Source: Cytophagales bacterium (lineage in GTDB: Bacteria > Bacteroidota > Bacteroidia > Cytophagales > Cyclobacteriaceae). From it: a DNA stretch of 6,690 nucleotides. The stretch's first letter is position 1; every line of letters begins with the position of its first letter. Below the pieces are notes generated by a model. The model had not been told where the DNA came from and ran no database searches. It worked only from the letters and a program-made list of their open reading frames with translations. The stretch spans positions 1 to 6,690 of the forward strand of contig DNZD01000122.1 in NCBI GenBank assembly GCA_003504855.1. Reading direction: 5' to 3'. The position numbers and the translations under genes were made by a program. Below are positions 1-6,062 of the stretch, piece after piece.

Positions 1-792
1 GTATAAGTAGCCATCAAACACAAATGGACAGTAGTCAAGTCTGGAAGAATTGATCTTTGGGCCCAGGTTTACGGGCTTCGACCAGCTACCTGAGGGCTGA
101 TGGTAGCTGATATACAAATCGCCGCGGCCCTGATCACCCGGACCATTTTCAATGCCGAGGATGATATACCGTTGATCCGGATCAACAAAAGCATTGAACT
201 CATCCAGGGAAGAATTGATGGAATCCCCCAAATTGACCGGCGATTCAAATTTGTTGTTAACCCACTTTGACCGGTAGAGGTCTTCTTTGCCCCGTGCATC
301 GGGTCGTGCGGCGGTGAAATACACAGAACCATCGCGGGCCACAGAAGGATAATATTCATCGGCGATGGAGTTAATTTCATCTCCGGCATACACGGCAGTG
401 ACCGGGCCAGGTCGCTTTATATCCACATACCAAATGTTATAATCCTTCGATGGACGGCCTGAGGAGATTGGTCGGTTGGAAACAAAGTATAGGCGCGATC
501 CATCCGGGTGAAATGCGGGTTCCACATCTTCAAACTGTCCTGAGAAGTCCGCTACCCGCGCCTCACCCCAGCCCTTTCCATTCCAGGTGCGTTGCACAAT
601 TACACTCACGCCTGCACGTTGCGACTGAATGGAGTAATACATTTCCTTGCCATCAGGCGCAATTGCCATATCCCGTTCATTGAGTCCGGTTGATACTAAG
701 CCTGGGAGGAAAATTTCTGGTTGCTGGGCACGTGCACCTGTAAACAGAAGCACCAGCGCGAAAGTGAGTCGAATGGGATGAAGAACAGTCAT
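1..792 (-). CDS. Exported PD40 (WD40-like) beta-propeller repeat protein, C-terminus cut by window edge
   Basis: Reading the minus strand from the ATG at 792-790 gives 264 codons open to base 1 with no stop, so the 3' end lies outside the window. Residues 1-22 look like a Sec signal peptide: a short basic start, a hydrophobic core FALVLLF and an ARA|QQ type I cleavage site. The rest holds about five PD40/TolB-like repeats, with the recurring pattern 'DE-x-P-(x)-DG-x-LYF-x-S' near residues 40-55, 89-105, 145-160, 197-213 and 251-264. Blade linkers such as WSKPVNLGPKINSS (237-250) are typical of this family (PF07676). Such domains fold as periplasmic or surface beta-propellers and usually mediate binding; no catalytic residues are visible. 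The partner or ligand cannot be told. It is divergent from the acyltransferase gene. If the family pattern holds, only the end of the last blade is missing, roughly a few tens of residues. Confidence 0.88.
   Translation of the reverse strand, partial: MTVLHPIRLTFALVLLFTGARAQQPEIFLPGLVSTGLNERDMAIAPDGKEMYYSIQSQRAGVSVIVQRTWNGKGWGEARVADFSGQFEDVEPAFHPDGSRLYFVSNRPISSGRPSKDYNIWYVDIKRPGPVTAVYAGDEINSIADEYYPSVARDGSVYFTAARPDARGKEDLYRSKWVNNKFESPVNLGDSINSSLDEFNAFVDPDQRYIILGIENGPGDQGRGDLYISYHQPSGSWSKPVNLGPKINSSRLDYCPFVFDGYLY
171..186. repeat. Perfect 16-bp palindrome inside the PD40 gene
   Basis: GTTGATCCGGATCAAC is a perfect inverted repeat without a spacer. It lies in the coding region and encodes V-D-P-D-Q (residues 203-207) of a propeller repeat. 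It may be chance arising from repeat-motif codons; no second copy was noticed elsewhere in the window. A regulatory role is not supported by position. Confidence 0.6.
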
Positions 793-842
793 GCAGGTTA
801 AACGAACCAAATTGGATTCCGGATACGATTTTCAGGTTTTAG

Positions 843-850
843 TATCTTTG
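843..850 (+). promoter_or_regulatory. Bacteroidota-type -7 promoter element (TATCTTTG) for the acyltransferase
   Basis: TATCTTTG matches the Bacteroidota sigma-A -7 consensus TAnnTTTG at every fixed position. It ends 5 bases before the ATG at 856, so transcription would start at or within a few bases of the start codon, giving a leaderless or near-leaderless mRNA. No good -33 TTTG is seen at the expected 19-21 bp upstream; the nearest TTG (812-814) lies 28 bp away. The call rests on the -7 match and its position in a divergent gap. Confidence 0.55.
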
Positions 851-855
851 CCGCC

Positions 856-1743
856 ATGCAGGCTATCGTTTTCTACCTCATTTACCCATTCATTTACCTG
901 GTTGCGTCACTGCCCCTCCCTGTACTTTACAAAGTTTCGGATGTGTTGTATCACCTGATGCGACTATCCGGATACCGGAAAGGCGTTATTCTTAGCAACC
1001 TGAGGAATTCTTTCCCGGAAAAGTCGGAAGCAGAAATCCAGCAACTCTGTGCAAGCTATCAGCGGTACATGGTAGATCTTATCCTGGAAACCCTGAAGAC
1101 ATTGACGACAACTGAACAGGAAGCGCGTGAGCTATGCACGCTGGATACGCCAGCCTGGATGAATGAACTTTTCGAAAAAAAGAAAAGCCTGGTGGTGGTG
1201 ATGGGGCACTATGGCAACTGGGAATGGGCCGGCCCCAGTTTCACACTCAACACCAAACACCAACTGGTGGTGATTTACCGGCCTCTTACCCATCCCTACT
1301 TCGACAAGATGATGGTGGGCATGCGCACGAAGTTCGGAACACGCATCACCCCGGTGCAACAAACGCTCCGGGATATGGTGGCTAACCGGAATCAGGTTAC
1401 GGCCACCACCTTTATTGCCGATCAGACTGCGTTTCCGGAAAATGCCTACTGGATGAAATTTCTCAATCAGGATACCGCTGTGTTTGGCGGACCCGAGAAA
1501 CTGGCCAAGAAGTTCGACTATCCGGTTGTGTTTCTCAACATCAGCCGTCCCCGCCGGGGTCACTATAATATTGACCTGGAGTTGATGTTTGAACATCCCC
1601 GCGAGACAGCAGAAAATGAAATCACTGATGCGTTTATGCGACGTTTGGAGCGCCAGATCATTGCCGAGCCAACACTGTGGCTTTGGTCGCATCGCCGGTG
1701 GAAGTATACCAAACCGGTAGAGAATGGAAGCCCTGCTTCCTAG
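856..1743 (+). CDS. LpxL/HtrB-type lysophospholipid (lipid A) acyltransferase
   Basis: The 295-residue protein belongs to the LpxL/LpxM (HtrB) family of inner-membrane acyltransferases, which transfer an acyl chain from acyl-ACP or acyl-CoA to a lipid A precursor or another lysolipid. A hydrophobic N-terminal anchor spans about residues 3-25. The catalytic HX4(D/E) motif is H118-YGNW-E123. Other family blocks are YRPLTHPYFD (141-150), FIADQT (186-191), FGGPEKLAKK (210-219) and the C-terminal LWLWSHRRWK (274-283). The length is usual for the family. The ATG at 856 is chosen because it begins just before the membrane anchor and just after a -7 promoter element. In Bacteroidota the acceptor may be lipid A, an aminolipid or another lysolipid, and sequence alone does not decide. 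The desaturase starts 47 bp downstream on the same strand. The family is certain; the exact substrate is not. Confidence 0.93.
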   Translation: MQAIVFYLIYPFIYLVASLPLPVLYKVSDVLYHLMRLSGYRKGVILSNLRNSFPEKSEAEIQQLCASYQRYMVDLILETLKTLTTTEQEARELCTLDTPAWMNELFEKKKSLVVVMGHYGNWEWAGPSFTLNTKHQLVVIYRPLTHPYFDKMMVGMRTKFGTRITPVQQTLRDMVANRNQVTATTFIADQTAFPENAYWMKFLNQDTAVFGGPEKLAKKFDYPVVFLNISRPRRGHYNIDLELMFEHPRETAENEITDAFMRRLERQIIAEPTLWLWSHRRWKYTKPVENGSPAS

Positions 1744-1764
1744 GTGGTATTCATTCAAATTCCA

Positions 1765-1772
1765 TACCTTTG
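1765..1772 (+). promoter_or_regulatory. Possible -7 promoter element (TACCTTTG) for the desaturase
   Basis: TACCTTTG fits TAnnTTTG at all fixed positions and lies in the 47-bp gap between the acyltransferase stop (1743) and the desaturase ATG (1791). Transcription would start near 1777-1780, leaving a leader of roughly 10-15 bases. No clear -33 TTTG is seen at the right spacing. If active, the desaturase has its own promoter as well as possible read-through from the acyltransferase. Confidence 0.45.
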
Positions 1773-1790
1773 CGGGCGACTGAAAGCAGC

Positions 1791-2816
1791 ATGCGCACTG
1801 GAAAGGAATTAATACAAGCGAGCAAAGGTTTTGCGGTTGAAAACGTAACCAGGAGTTGGGTTGAGGTGATTATTACCATCCTGCTGCTGGCCGGCCTGCT
1901 CACATTGACCGCCCTTAGTGCGCTGCCCATCTGGTTCAGGTTCCTGATTAGCATCATTGCAGGATTGACCCATGTTCGGCTTTTTGTGATTTATCACGAC
2001 TACCAGCACCGCGCCATTTTGTCCCGTTCTAAAGTGGCCGAGGTGCTGATGAAGGGAATCGGGTTGTACCTGATCGCGCCGGATACCATCTGGCGCCGTA
2101 CCCACGATCACCACCATAACAACAATTCTAAACTTACTACGGCAGGCATCGGATCCTATCCCACGGTTAGCAAAACGCGTTTTCTGCGCCTGAGTAAAAA
2201 AGAAAAGACCTTATATCTCATCAACCGCAACCCGGCCGTGATCCTGCTCGGGTACTTTACGCTGTTTATTTATTGGCTTAACCTGAAGTCATTCTTTGAA
2301 AGCCCTTCCAAACATGCCGATTCCCTTATTTCCGTAGCGCTTCATTTTGTATTGGGTGGCCTCGCCTACTACTTCATCGGCATGGAGGCTGTGATACTCA
2401 CCTGGTGGTTCCCGTTTTTCCTGGCATACAGCATCGGCGCTTATCTCTTTTATGCGCAGCACAATTTTCCCGGCGCCAAGTTTCGTGAGAACCAGGATTG
2501 GGCTTACGATTTTGCGGCCATTGCTTCCACCAGTTACATGCACATGAATCCGGTGATGCATTGGTTTACAGCCAATATCGGATACCACCACGTTCATCAC
2601 CTCAACTCACGCATCCCCTTCTACCGGCTTCCTGAAGCTATGAAGAGCATGCCTGAATTGGACACCGTACCTACTACCCGGTGGACGCCCGGCAACATGA
2701 TTCAGTGCTTCCGGTTGAAGTTTTGGGATCCTGAGCATGATACCATGATCAGCATGCGCGAATTCAAGCAACAACTGGCTCAACAGAAGCAGAAGCCTGC
2801 CATGGAGCACGCCTGA
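1791..2816 (+). CDS. Membrane fatty acid (acyl-lipid) desaturase, Des/DesA type
   Basis: The 341-residue protein is a membrane di-iron desaturase that introduces a cis double bond into a fatty acyl chain, using O2 and an electron donor. Three histidine boxes are present: HDYQH (residues 69-73), HDHHH (105-109) and HHVHH (266-270). An extra conserved histidine in FYAQHNF sits near residue 224. Hydrophobic segments lie at about 24-60, 147-168 and 180-220. The block NIGYHHVHHLNSRIPFYRLP (262-281) resembles the C-terminal region of Bacillus Des and omega-6-type desaturases, so the substrate is probably a phospholipid-bound acyl chain; the position of the double bond cannot be read. The frame stays open upstream to an ATG at 1677, but those 38 codons overlap the acyltransferase in another frame and look random. 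The ATG at 1791, just after a -7 element, gives a normal N-terminus. The gene converges on uxaC. Confidence 0.93.
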   Translation: MRTGKELIQASKGFAVENVTRSWVEVIITILLLAGLLTLTALSALPIWFRFLISIIAGLTHVRLFVIYHDYQHRAILSRSKVAEVLMKGIGLYLIAPDTIWRRTHDHHHNNNSKLTTAGIGSYPTVSKTRFLRLSKKEKTLYLINRNPAVILLGYFTLFIYWLNLKSFFESPSKHADSLISVALHFVLGGLAYYFIGMEAVILTWWFPFFLAYSIGAYLFYAQHNFPGAKFRENQDWAYDFAAIASTSYMHMNPVMHWFTANIGYHHVHHLNSRIPFYRLPEAMKSMPELDTVPTTRWTPGNMIQCFRLKFWDPEHDTMISMREFKQQLAQQKQKPAMEHA

Positions 2817-2842
2817 GGTGCCCGATCAACCATTACCGTATT

Positions 2843-4264
2843 TCAGGAAGCTGCCGGGAAGTTGAAATAGGCTGCCGCATTGTGATGGCAGATATCCATC
2901 ACCAATTGACTCAACAGATTTTTGTCATTGGGTAGTTCGCCCCGCTCCACATCACGCCCAATCAGATTGCACAGCACCCGCCTGAAGTACTCATGCCGGG
3001 GAAAAGAAAGGAAACTCCTGGAGTCGGTTACCATCCCCACAAACCGGGATAGCAGCCCCATATTAGACAACGCTGTGAGTTGTTTCTCCATGCCATCTTT
3101 CTGATCCAGAAACCACCATCCCGAACCATACTGCATCTTGCCACGAATGGAACCATCATTGAAATTTCCCGCCAGGGTGGCAAATACTTCATTTTGCGCC
3201 GGGTGCAGGTTATATAAGATGGTCTTGGCCAAATCACCCTGCGTATCCAGGTGATCGAGAAAACGTGACAAGGTCTCAGCTTGTGGATAATCGCCAATGG
3301 AGTCGAAGCCTGTATCCGCACCCAGCTGGTGCAGCAACCGCGTATTGTTGTTGCGCATCGCACCGAGATGGAACTGTTGCACCCACCCCATTCTGGAATA
3401 CATCTGACCTGCCTGCAGGAGAATAGCCGACGTCAGAATATCCTGCTCTTCGCGGGTTAATCCATGTCCTCCCCTGATCTTTTTGAAAATGGCGGGACCT
3501 TTGCGTTGTGCCTCCGGATCATAGGGTATGTAACGCAACCCATGATCAGCAGCACGGCAACCCAACTGATGGAAGAAAGCCATTCTGCTCTGCAAGGCTT
3601 CGAGCAGGTGATCGAGTGTTTGAATCGATACGCCCGCCGAGGCAGAGAGTACATTCAAATAGTCGTTATAGGCGCCCGGATCGTGCAACGCATACGACTT
3701 ATCCGGGCGGAACGACGGAAACATTCGTATGCCACTGTGTTGACTCGCATGTTGTATGTGGTGTTCGAGGCTATCGGCCGGGTCATCGGTGGTACAAACT
3801 ATTTCCACCTTCATCTTTTTCAGCAAACCATGAACGCTATGTCCTGGTGATGCCAACTGTGCATTCGCCCGGTTGTAAATTTCTTCTGCCGTCCCCGCAT
3901 CGAGTAACGGGGTGATGCCAAAGTAGTTCTTGAGTTCAAGATGGGTCCAGTGGTAGAGCGGGTTACGCAACGTTGCCGGGACGGTAGAGGCCCAGGCCAC
4001 AAACTTATCGTGGGCTGACGCATTGCCGGTAATCAACCGTTCAGGGATACCCTGCGCCCGCATTGCACGCCACTTGTAGTGATCCCCTTCCAGCCACGCT
4101 TCGGTGAGGTTGTTGAATGTCCGGTTGGATGCGATATCTTTTGGTGACAAATGATTGTGATAGTCAATAATCGGCAGGCCAGCAGCGAACTGATGGTACA
4201 ATTGAACTGCCGTATCGCTGTGCAGCAAAAAATTCTCGTCGAGAAATGGTTTGCCTTTGCTCAT
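2843..4264 (-). CDS. uxaC: Glucuronate isomerase (uronate isomerase)
   Basis: The 473-residue product is close in length to E. coli UxaC (about 470). UxaC is an amidohydrolase-superfamily enzyme that isomerises D-glucuronate to D-fructuronate and D-galacturonate to D-tagaturonate in the cytoplasm. The N-terminal metal-binding HxH is H36-N-H38, in IIDYHNHLSP. Further family blocks are VCTTDDPADS (156-165), FPSFRPDKS (182-190), the region 297-307 ending in MRNNN, GSGWWFLD (380-387) and TDSRSFLSFPRHEYFRR (413-429). The start codon overlaps the SDR stop as ATGA (4264-4261), which fixes the start and indicates translational coupling. The gene is the last of the minus-strand block and ends 26 bp from the convergent desaturase. 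No strong terminator hairpin was seen in that gap. There is no sign of damage. Confidence 0.97.
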   Translation of the reverse strand: MSKGKPFLDENFLLHSDTAVQLYHQFAAGLPIIDYHNHLSPKDIASNRTFNNLTEAWLEGDHYKWRAMRAQGIPERLITGNASAHDKFVAWASTVPATLRNPLYHWTHLELKNYFGITPLLDAGTAEEIYNRANAQLASPGHSVHGLLKKMKVEIVCTTDDPADSLEHHIQHASQHSGIRMFPSFRPDKSYALHDPGAYNDYLNVLSASAGVSIQTLDHLLEALQSRMAFFHQLGCRAADHGLRYIPYDPEAQRKGPAIFKKIRGGHGLTREEQDILTSAILLQAGQMYSRMGWVQQFHLGAMRNNNTRLLHQLGADTGFDSIGDYPQAETLSRFLDHLDTQGDLAKTILYNLHPAQNEVFATLAGNFNDGSIRGKMQYGSGWWFLDQKDGMEKQLTALSNMGLLSRFVGMVTDSRSFLSFPRHEYFRRVLCNLIGRDVERGELPNDKNLLSQLVMDICHHNAAAYFNFPAAS

Positions 4265-5085
4265 ACCCCACAGAATACATTGAAGCCACCATCAACAGGA
4301 ACGTTCACACCCGTTACAAATGCCGACGCATCAGAACACAACCAGATAAGCGTACCAATCAATTCGTCTGGCCTCCCAAATCGGCCAAACGGTGTCTGTT
4401 GAATGGCAGCCTGGCCTCGGGCTGTATAACTTCCGTCTGGATTGGTAAGCAAACTTCTGTTTTGATCGGTAAGAAAAAAGCCGGGCGAGATTGCATTCAC
4501 ACGGATGCCTTCACCATATTTTTTGGCCATTTCGACCGCCAACCATTGGGTGAAATTTTCAATGGCTGCTTTGGCCGCAGCGTAACCCACCACCCGCGTA
4601 ATGGGTCTGAAAGAAGCCATTGACGCAATATTGATGACAACGCCTTTCTTACGCCTGGCCATGTCGGTGGCAAAAACCTTGGTTGGTAATACGGTCCCCA
4701 TCACATTGAGGTCCATCACCTGGTTAAAATCCTCCATCCTCAGGTCAAAGAATGTTTTGTCCGGAGGAATAACGGCGCCGGCCAGATTGCCGCCAGCCGC
4801 ATTAACAAGGATATCTATCGTTCCAAACTCTTTGATTATCTGATCATTTGCAGCTTCCAGTTGGGCTGCGTCGAGCACGTCGGCGGCAATGCCTATTGCC
4901 TGACCACCGGCATTCAGGATGTCAGCGGCACGTTGTTCGGCAATGTCCTTGCGCCGGCCGATTACCACCACGCGGGCACCTGCCCTTGCCAAACCATTAA
5001 CCATCGAAGCGCCGAGCACACCGGTGCCGCCGGTAACCACCGCTGTTTTTCCGGCAAGTGAAAACATGGATGCTATCTCCTGCAT
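4261..5085 (-). CDS. SDR-family oxidoreductase, probable D-mannonate oxidoreductase (fructuronate reductase)
   Basis: This is a classical short-chain dehydrogenase/reductase of 274 residues. Visible motifs are the Rossmann TGGTGVLG (18-25), NAAG (95-98), N127 in DLNVMG, catalytic S155 in NIASMAS, and Y168-xxx-K172; PGFFLT (201-206) follows. Arg44-Arg45 after the second strand could favour NADP(H), though this is not decisive. The coupling to uxaC by an ATGA overlap suggests reduction of D-fructuronate to D-mannonate. Bacillus subtilis YjmF (UxuB) is an SDR with this role, unlike the long-chain UxuB of E. coli. Activity on tagaturonate or another sugar acid is possible. The start is ambiguous: Met1 (5085) has no Shine-Dalgarno sequence, whereas Met7 (5067) is preceded by AGGAG at a 9-base spacing and gives the family-like start MFSLAGKTAVVTGG. 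SDR family is certain; the substrate is inferred from context. Confidence 0.9.
   Translation of the reverse strand: MQEIASMFSLAGKTAVVTGGTGVLGASMVNGLARAGARVVVIGRRKDIAEQRAADILNAGGQAIGIAADVLDAAQLEAANDQIIKEFGTIDILVNAAGGNLAGAVIPPDKTFFDLRMEDFNQVMDLNVMGTVLPTKVFATDMARRKKGVVINIASMASFRPITRVVGYAAAKAAIENFTQWLAVEMAKKYGEGIRVNAISPGFFLTDQNRSLLTNPDGSYTARGQAAIQQTPFGRFGRPDELIGTLIWLCSDASAFVTGVNVPVDGGFNVFCGV
5070..5083 (-). promoter_or_regulatory. Possible Shine-Dalgarno sequence for an internal SDR start
   Basis: On the minus strand the bases just after the upstream ATG (5085) read CAGGAGATAGCATCC before a second ATG at 5067. AGGAG lies 9 bases ahead of that second ATG. This is the only convincing purine-rich site I noticed ahead of a start in the window, and it argues for Met7 as the start. 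It also falls inside codons if the upstream ATG is used. Confidence 0.35.
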
Positions 5086-5102
5086 ATCAGACTATACTTT
5101 GT

Positions 5103-6059
5103 TCATTTTGATTCGTCGAACTCGCGGGTGAGTGTATTGACAATGTCCTTCATAGATCGCACGCTGTGCACATCTTCAATGGCTGGTCCGGCACACCAAA
5201 CAGTCTTGTAGGTGGCGCCAAAGGCAGCTTTCTCTACGGCTTTCATGCCCCGTAACGCAATAATCATCTTAGCGTATTTCTTGAGGGTTTTGTTGTTATT
5301 CAATATCCATTCAAGCAAGTTGGCTTTGGTACCCAACTGTTGAACATATGGCGTGTTAATCACCGTAAGTGCTGAACCGGAAAGCTTGTTGGTCCGCACA
5401 ATGTCTTTTGCGCCGTAGTCGATCATGGCTTGTTTGTATTCAGGAGAAATATTAGCCTCTTCACACGCAATAAATATCGTGCCTACCGATACACCGGCTG
5501 CCCCCCAACTCATTACTTCCCGGATGTGCTTGCCTTTTGAAATACCGCCGGCAGAGATCACCGGAATCCGGCAATTTGAAGTAAGGGTAGTCACCAGGTC
5601 CTTCGGAGAAATATTGCCCGCATGACCACCCGCCTGACTGTTCACTGCAATCACTGCATCAGCGCCCAAGGATTCAACTTTCTGTGCATATGGCAGATCC
5701 ACCACATCACAAAAAACTTTTATGCCCAGGGGTTTGCAACGCTCGATCACTTCCTTGGGATTGCCCAGTGAAGTAATGATGAATCCTACCCGTAATTCAA
5801 TCAAGGTATTGAGATGATCTTTGTATTTGGGGTTTGATTTATTCACGATCAGGTTCACCCCAAATGGTTTGGTGGTGGCTGCTTTGATCTCCTGAATGGC
5901 ACTGCGAAGTTCGGCATCGGTACGGTAGTTCATCGCCGGAAAGGCAGCTGTAATTCCATTGGCCAAAGCGGCCTTCACCATGGTGGTGTTGGAAATCAGG
6001 AACATGGGGGCTGCGATGATGGGATAGTCAATCCCCAGCATTTTGTCGAGTGTAGTCAT
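5103..6059 (-). CDS. Nitronate monooxygenase-like NAD(P)H-dependent flavin oxidoreductase
   Basis: The 318-residue protein has the TIM-barrel fold pattern of the nitronate monooxygenase / 2-nitropropane dioxygenase family, which binds FMN. The N-terminal strand is YPIIAAPMF (12-20). The signature AGGHAG (143-148) carries His146, at the position of the catalytic or flavin-near His of class I nitronate monooxygenases. The FMN phosphate site fits ISAGGIS (168-174) and GAAGVSVGTIF (186-196). The C-terminal TYKTVWCAGPAIE (283-295) is a block I recall from related Bacteroidota proteins. Family members oxidise alkyl nitronates or reduce quinones and other acceptors, so true activity here is unknown. 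The ATG at 6059 lies 3 bp after the methyltransferase stop, and the stop lies 17 bp before the SDR start, so all three are probably co-transcribed. There is no evident tie to hexuronate use. Confidence 0.9.
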   Translation of the reverse strand: MTTLDKMLGIDYPIIAAPMFLISNTTMVKAALANGITAAFPAMNYRTDAELRSAIQEIKAATTKPFGVNLIVNKSNPKYKDHLNTLIELRVGFIITSLGNPKEVIERCKPLGIKVFCDVVDLPYAQKVESLGADAVIAVNSQAGGHAGNISPKDLVTTLTSNCRIPVISAGGISKGKHIREVMSWGAAGVSVGTIFIACEEANISPEYKQAMIDYGAKDIVRTNKLSGSALTVINTPYVQQLGTKANLLEWILNNNKTLKKYAKMIIALRGMKAVEKAAFGATYKTVWCAGPAIEDVHSVRSMKDIVNTLTREFDESK

Positions 6060-6062
6060 TCG

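Noticed and set aside
69..683. Short open frames at 69-389 (minus) and 450-683 (plus)
   Set aside because: Both overlap the PD40 gene in other frames, have no recognisable domain, and have low-complexity or Pro/Ser/His-rich content typical of shadow frames.
808..816. CCAAATTGG in the divergent gap as an operator
   Set aside because: The arms are only 4 bp around one base and do not extend, so it is well within chance.
1132..1758. A 208-codon minus-strand frame opposite the acyltransferase
   Set aside because: It lies antisense to a gene with full family motifs and shows the His/Arg-rich composition of a shadow frame.
2812..2847. CCTGA/TCAGG inverted repeat around the convergent stops as a terminator
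   Set aside because: The stem is only 5 bp with a loop of 26 bases and no T-run; it arises from two facing TGA stops.
3464..3915. Two plus-strand frames of 128 and 135 codons opposite uxaC
   Set aside because: They are antisense to conserved UxaC blocks, overlap each other in different frames, and show no domain.
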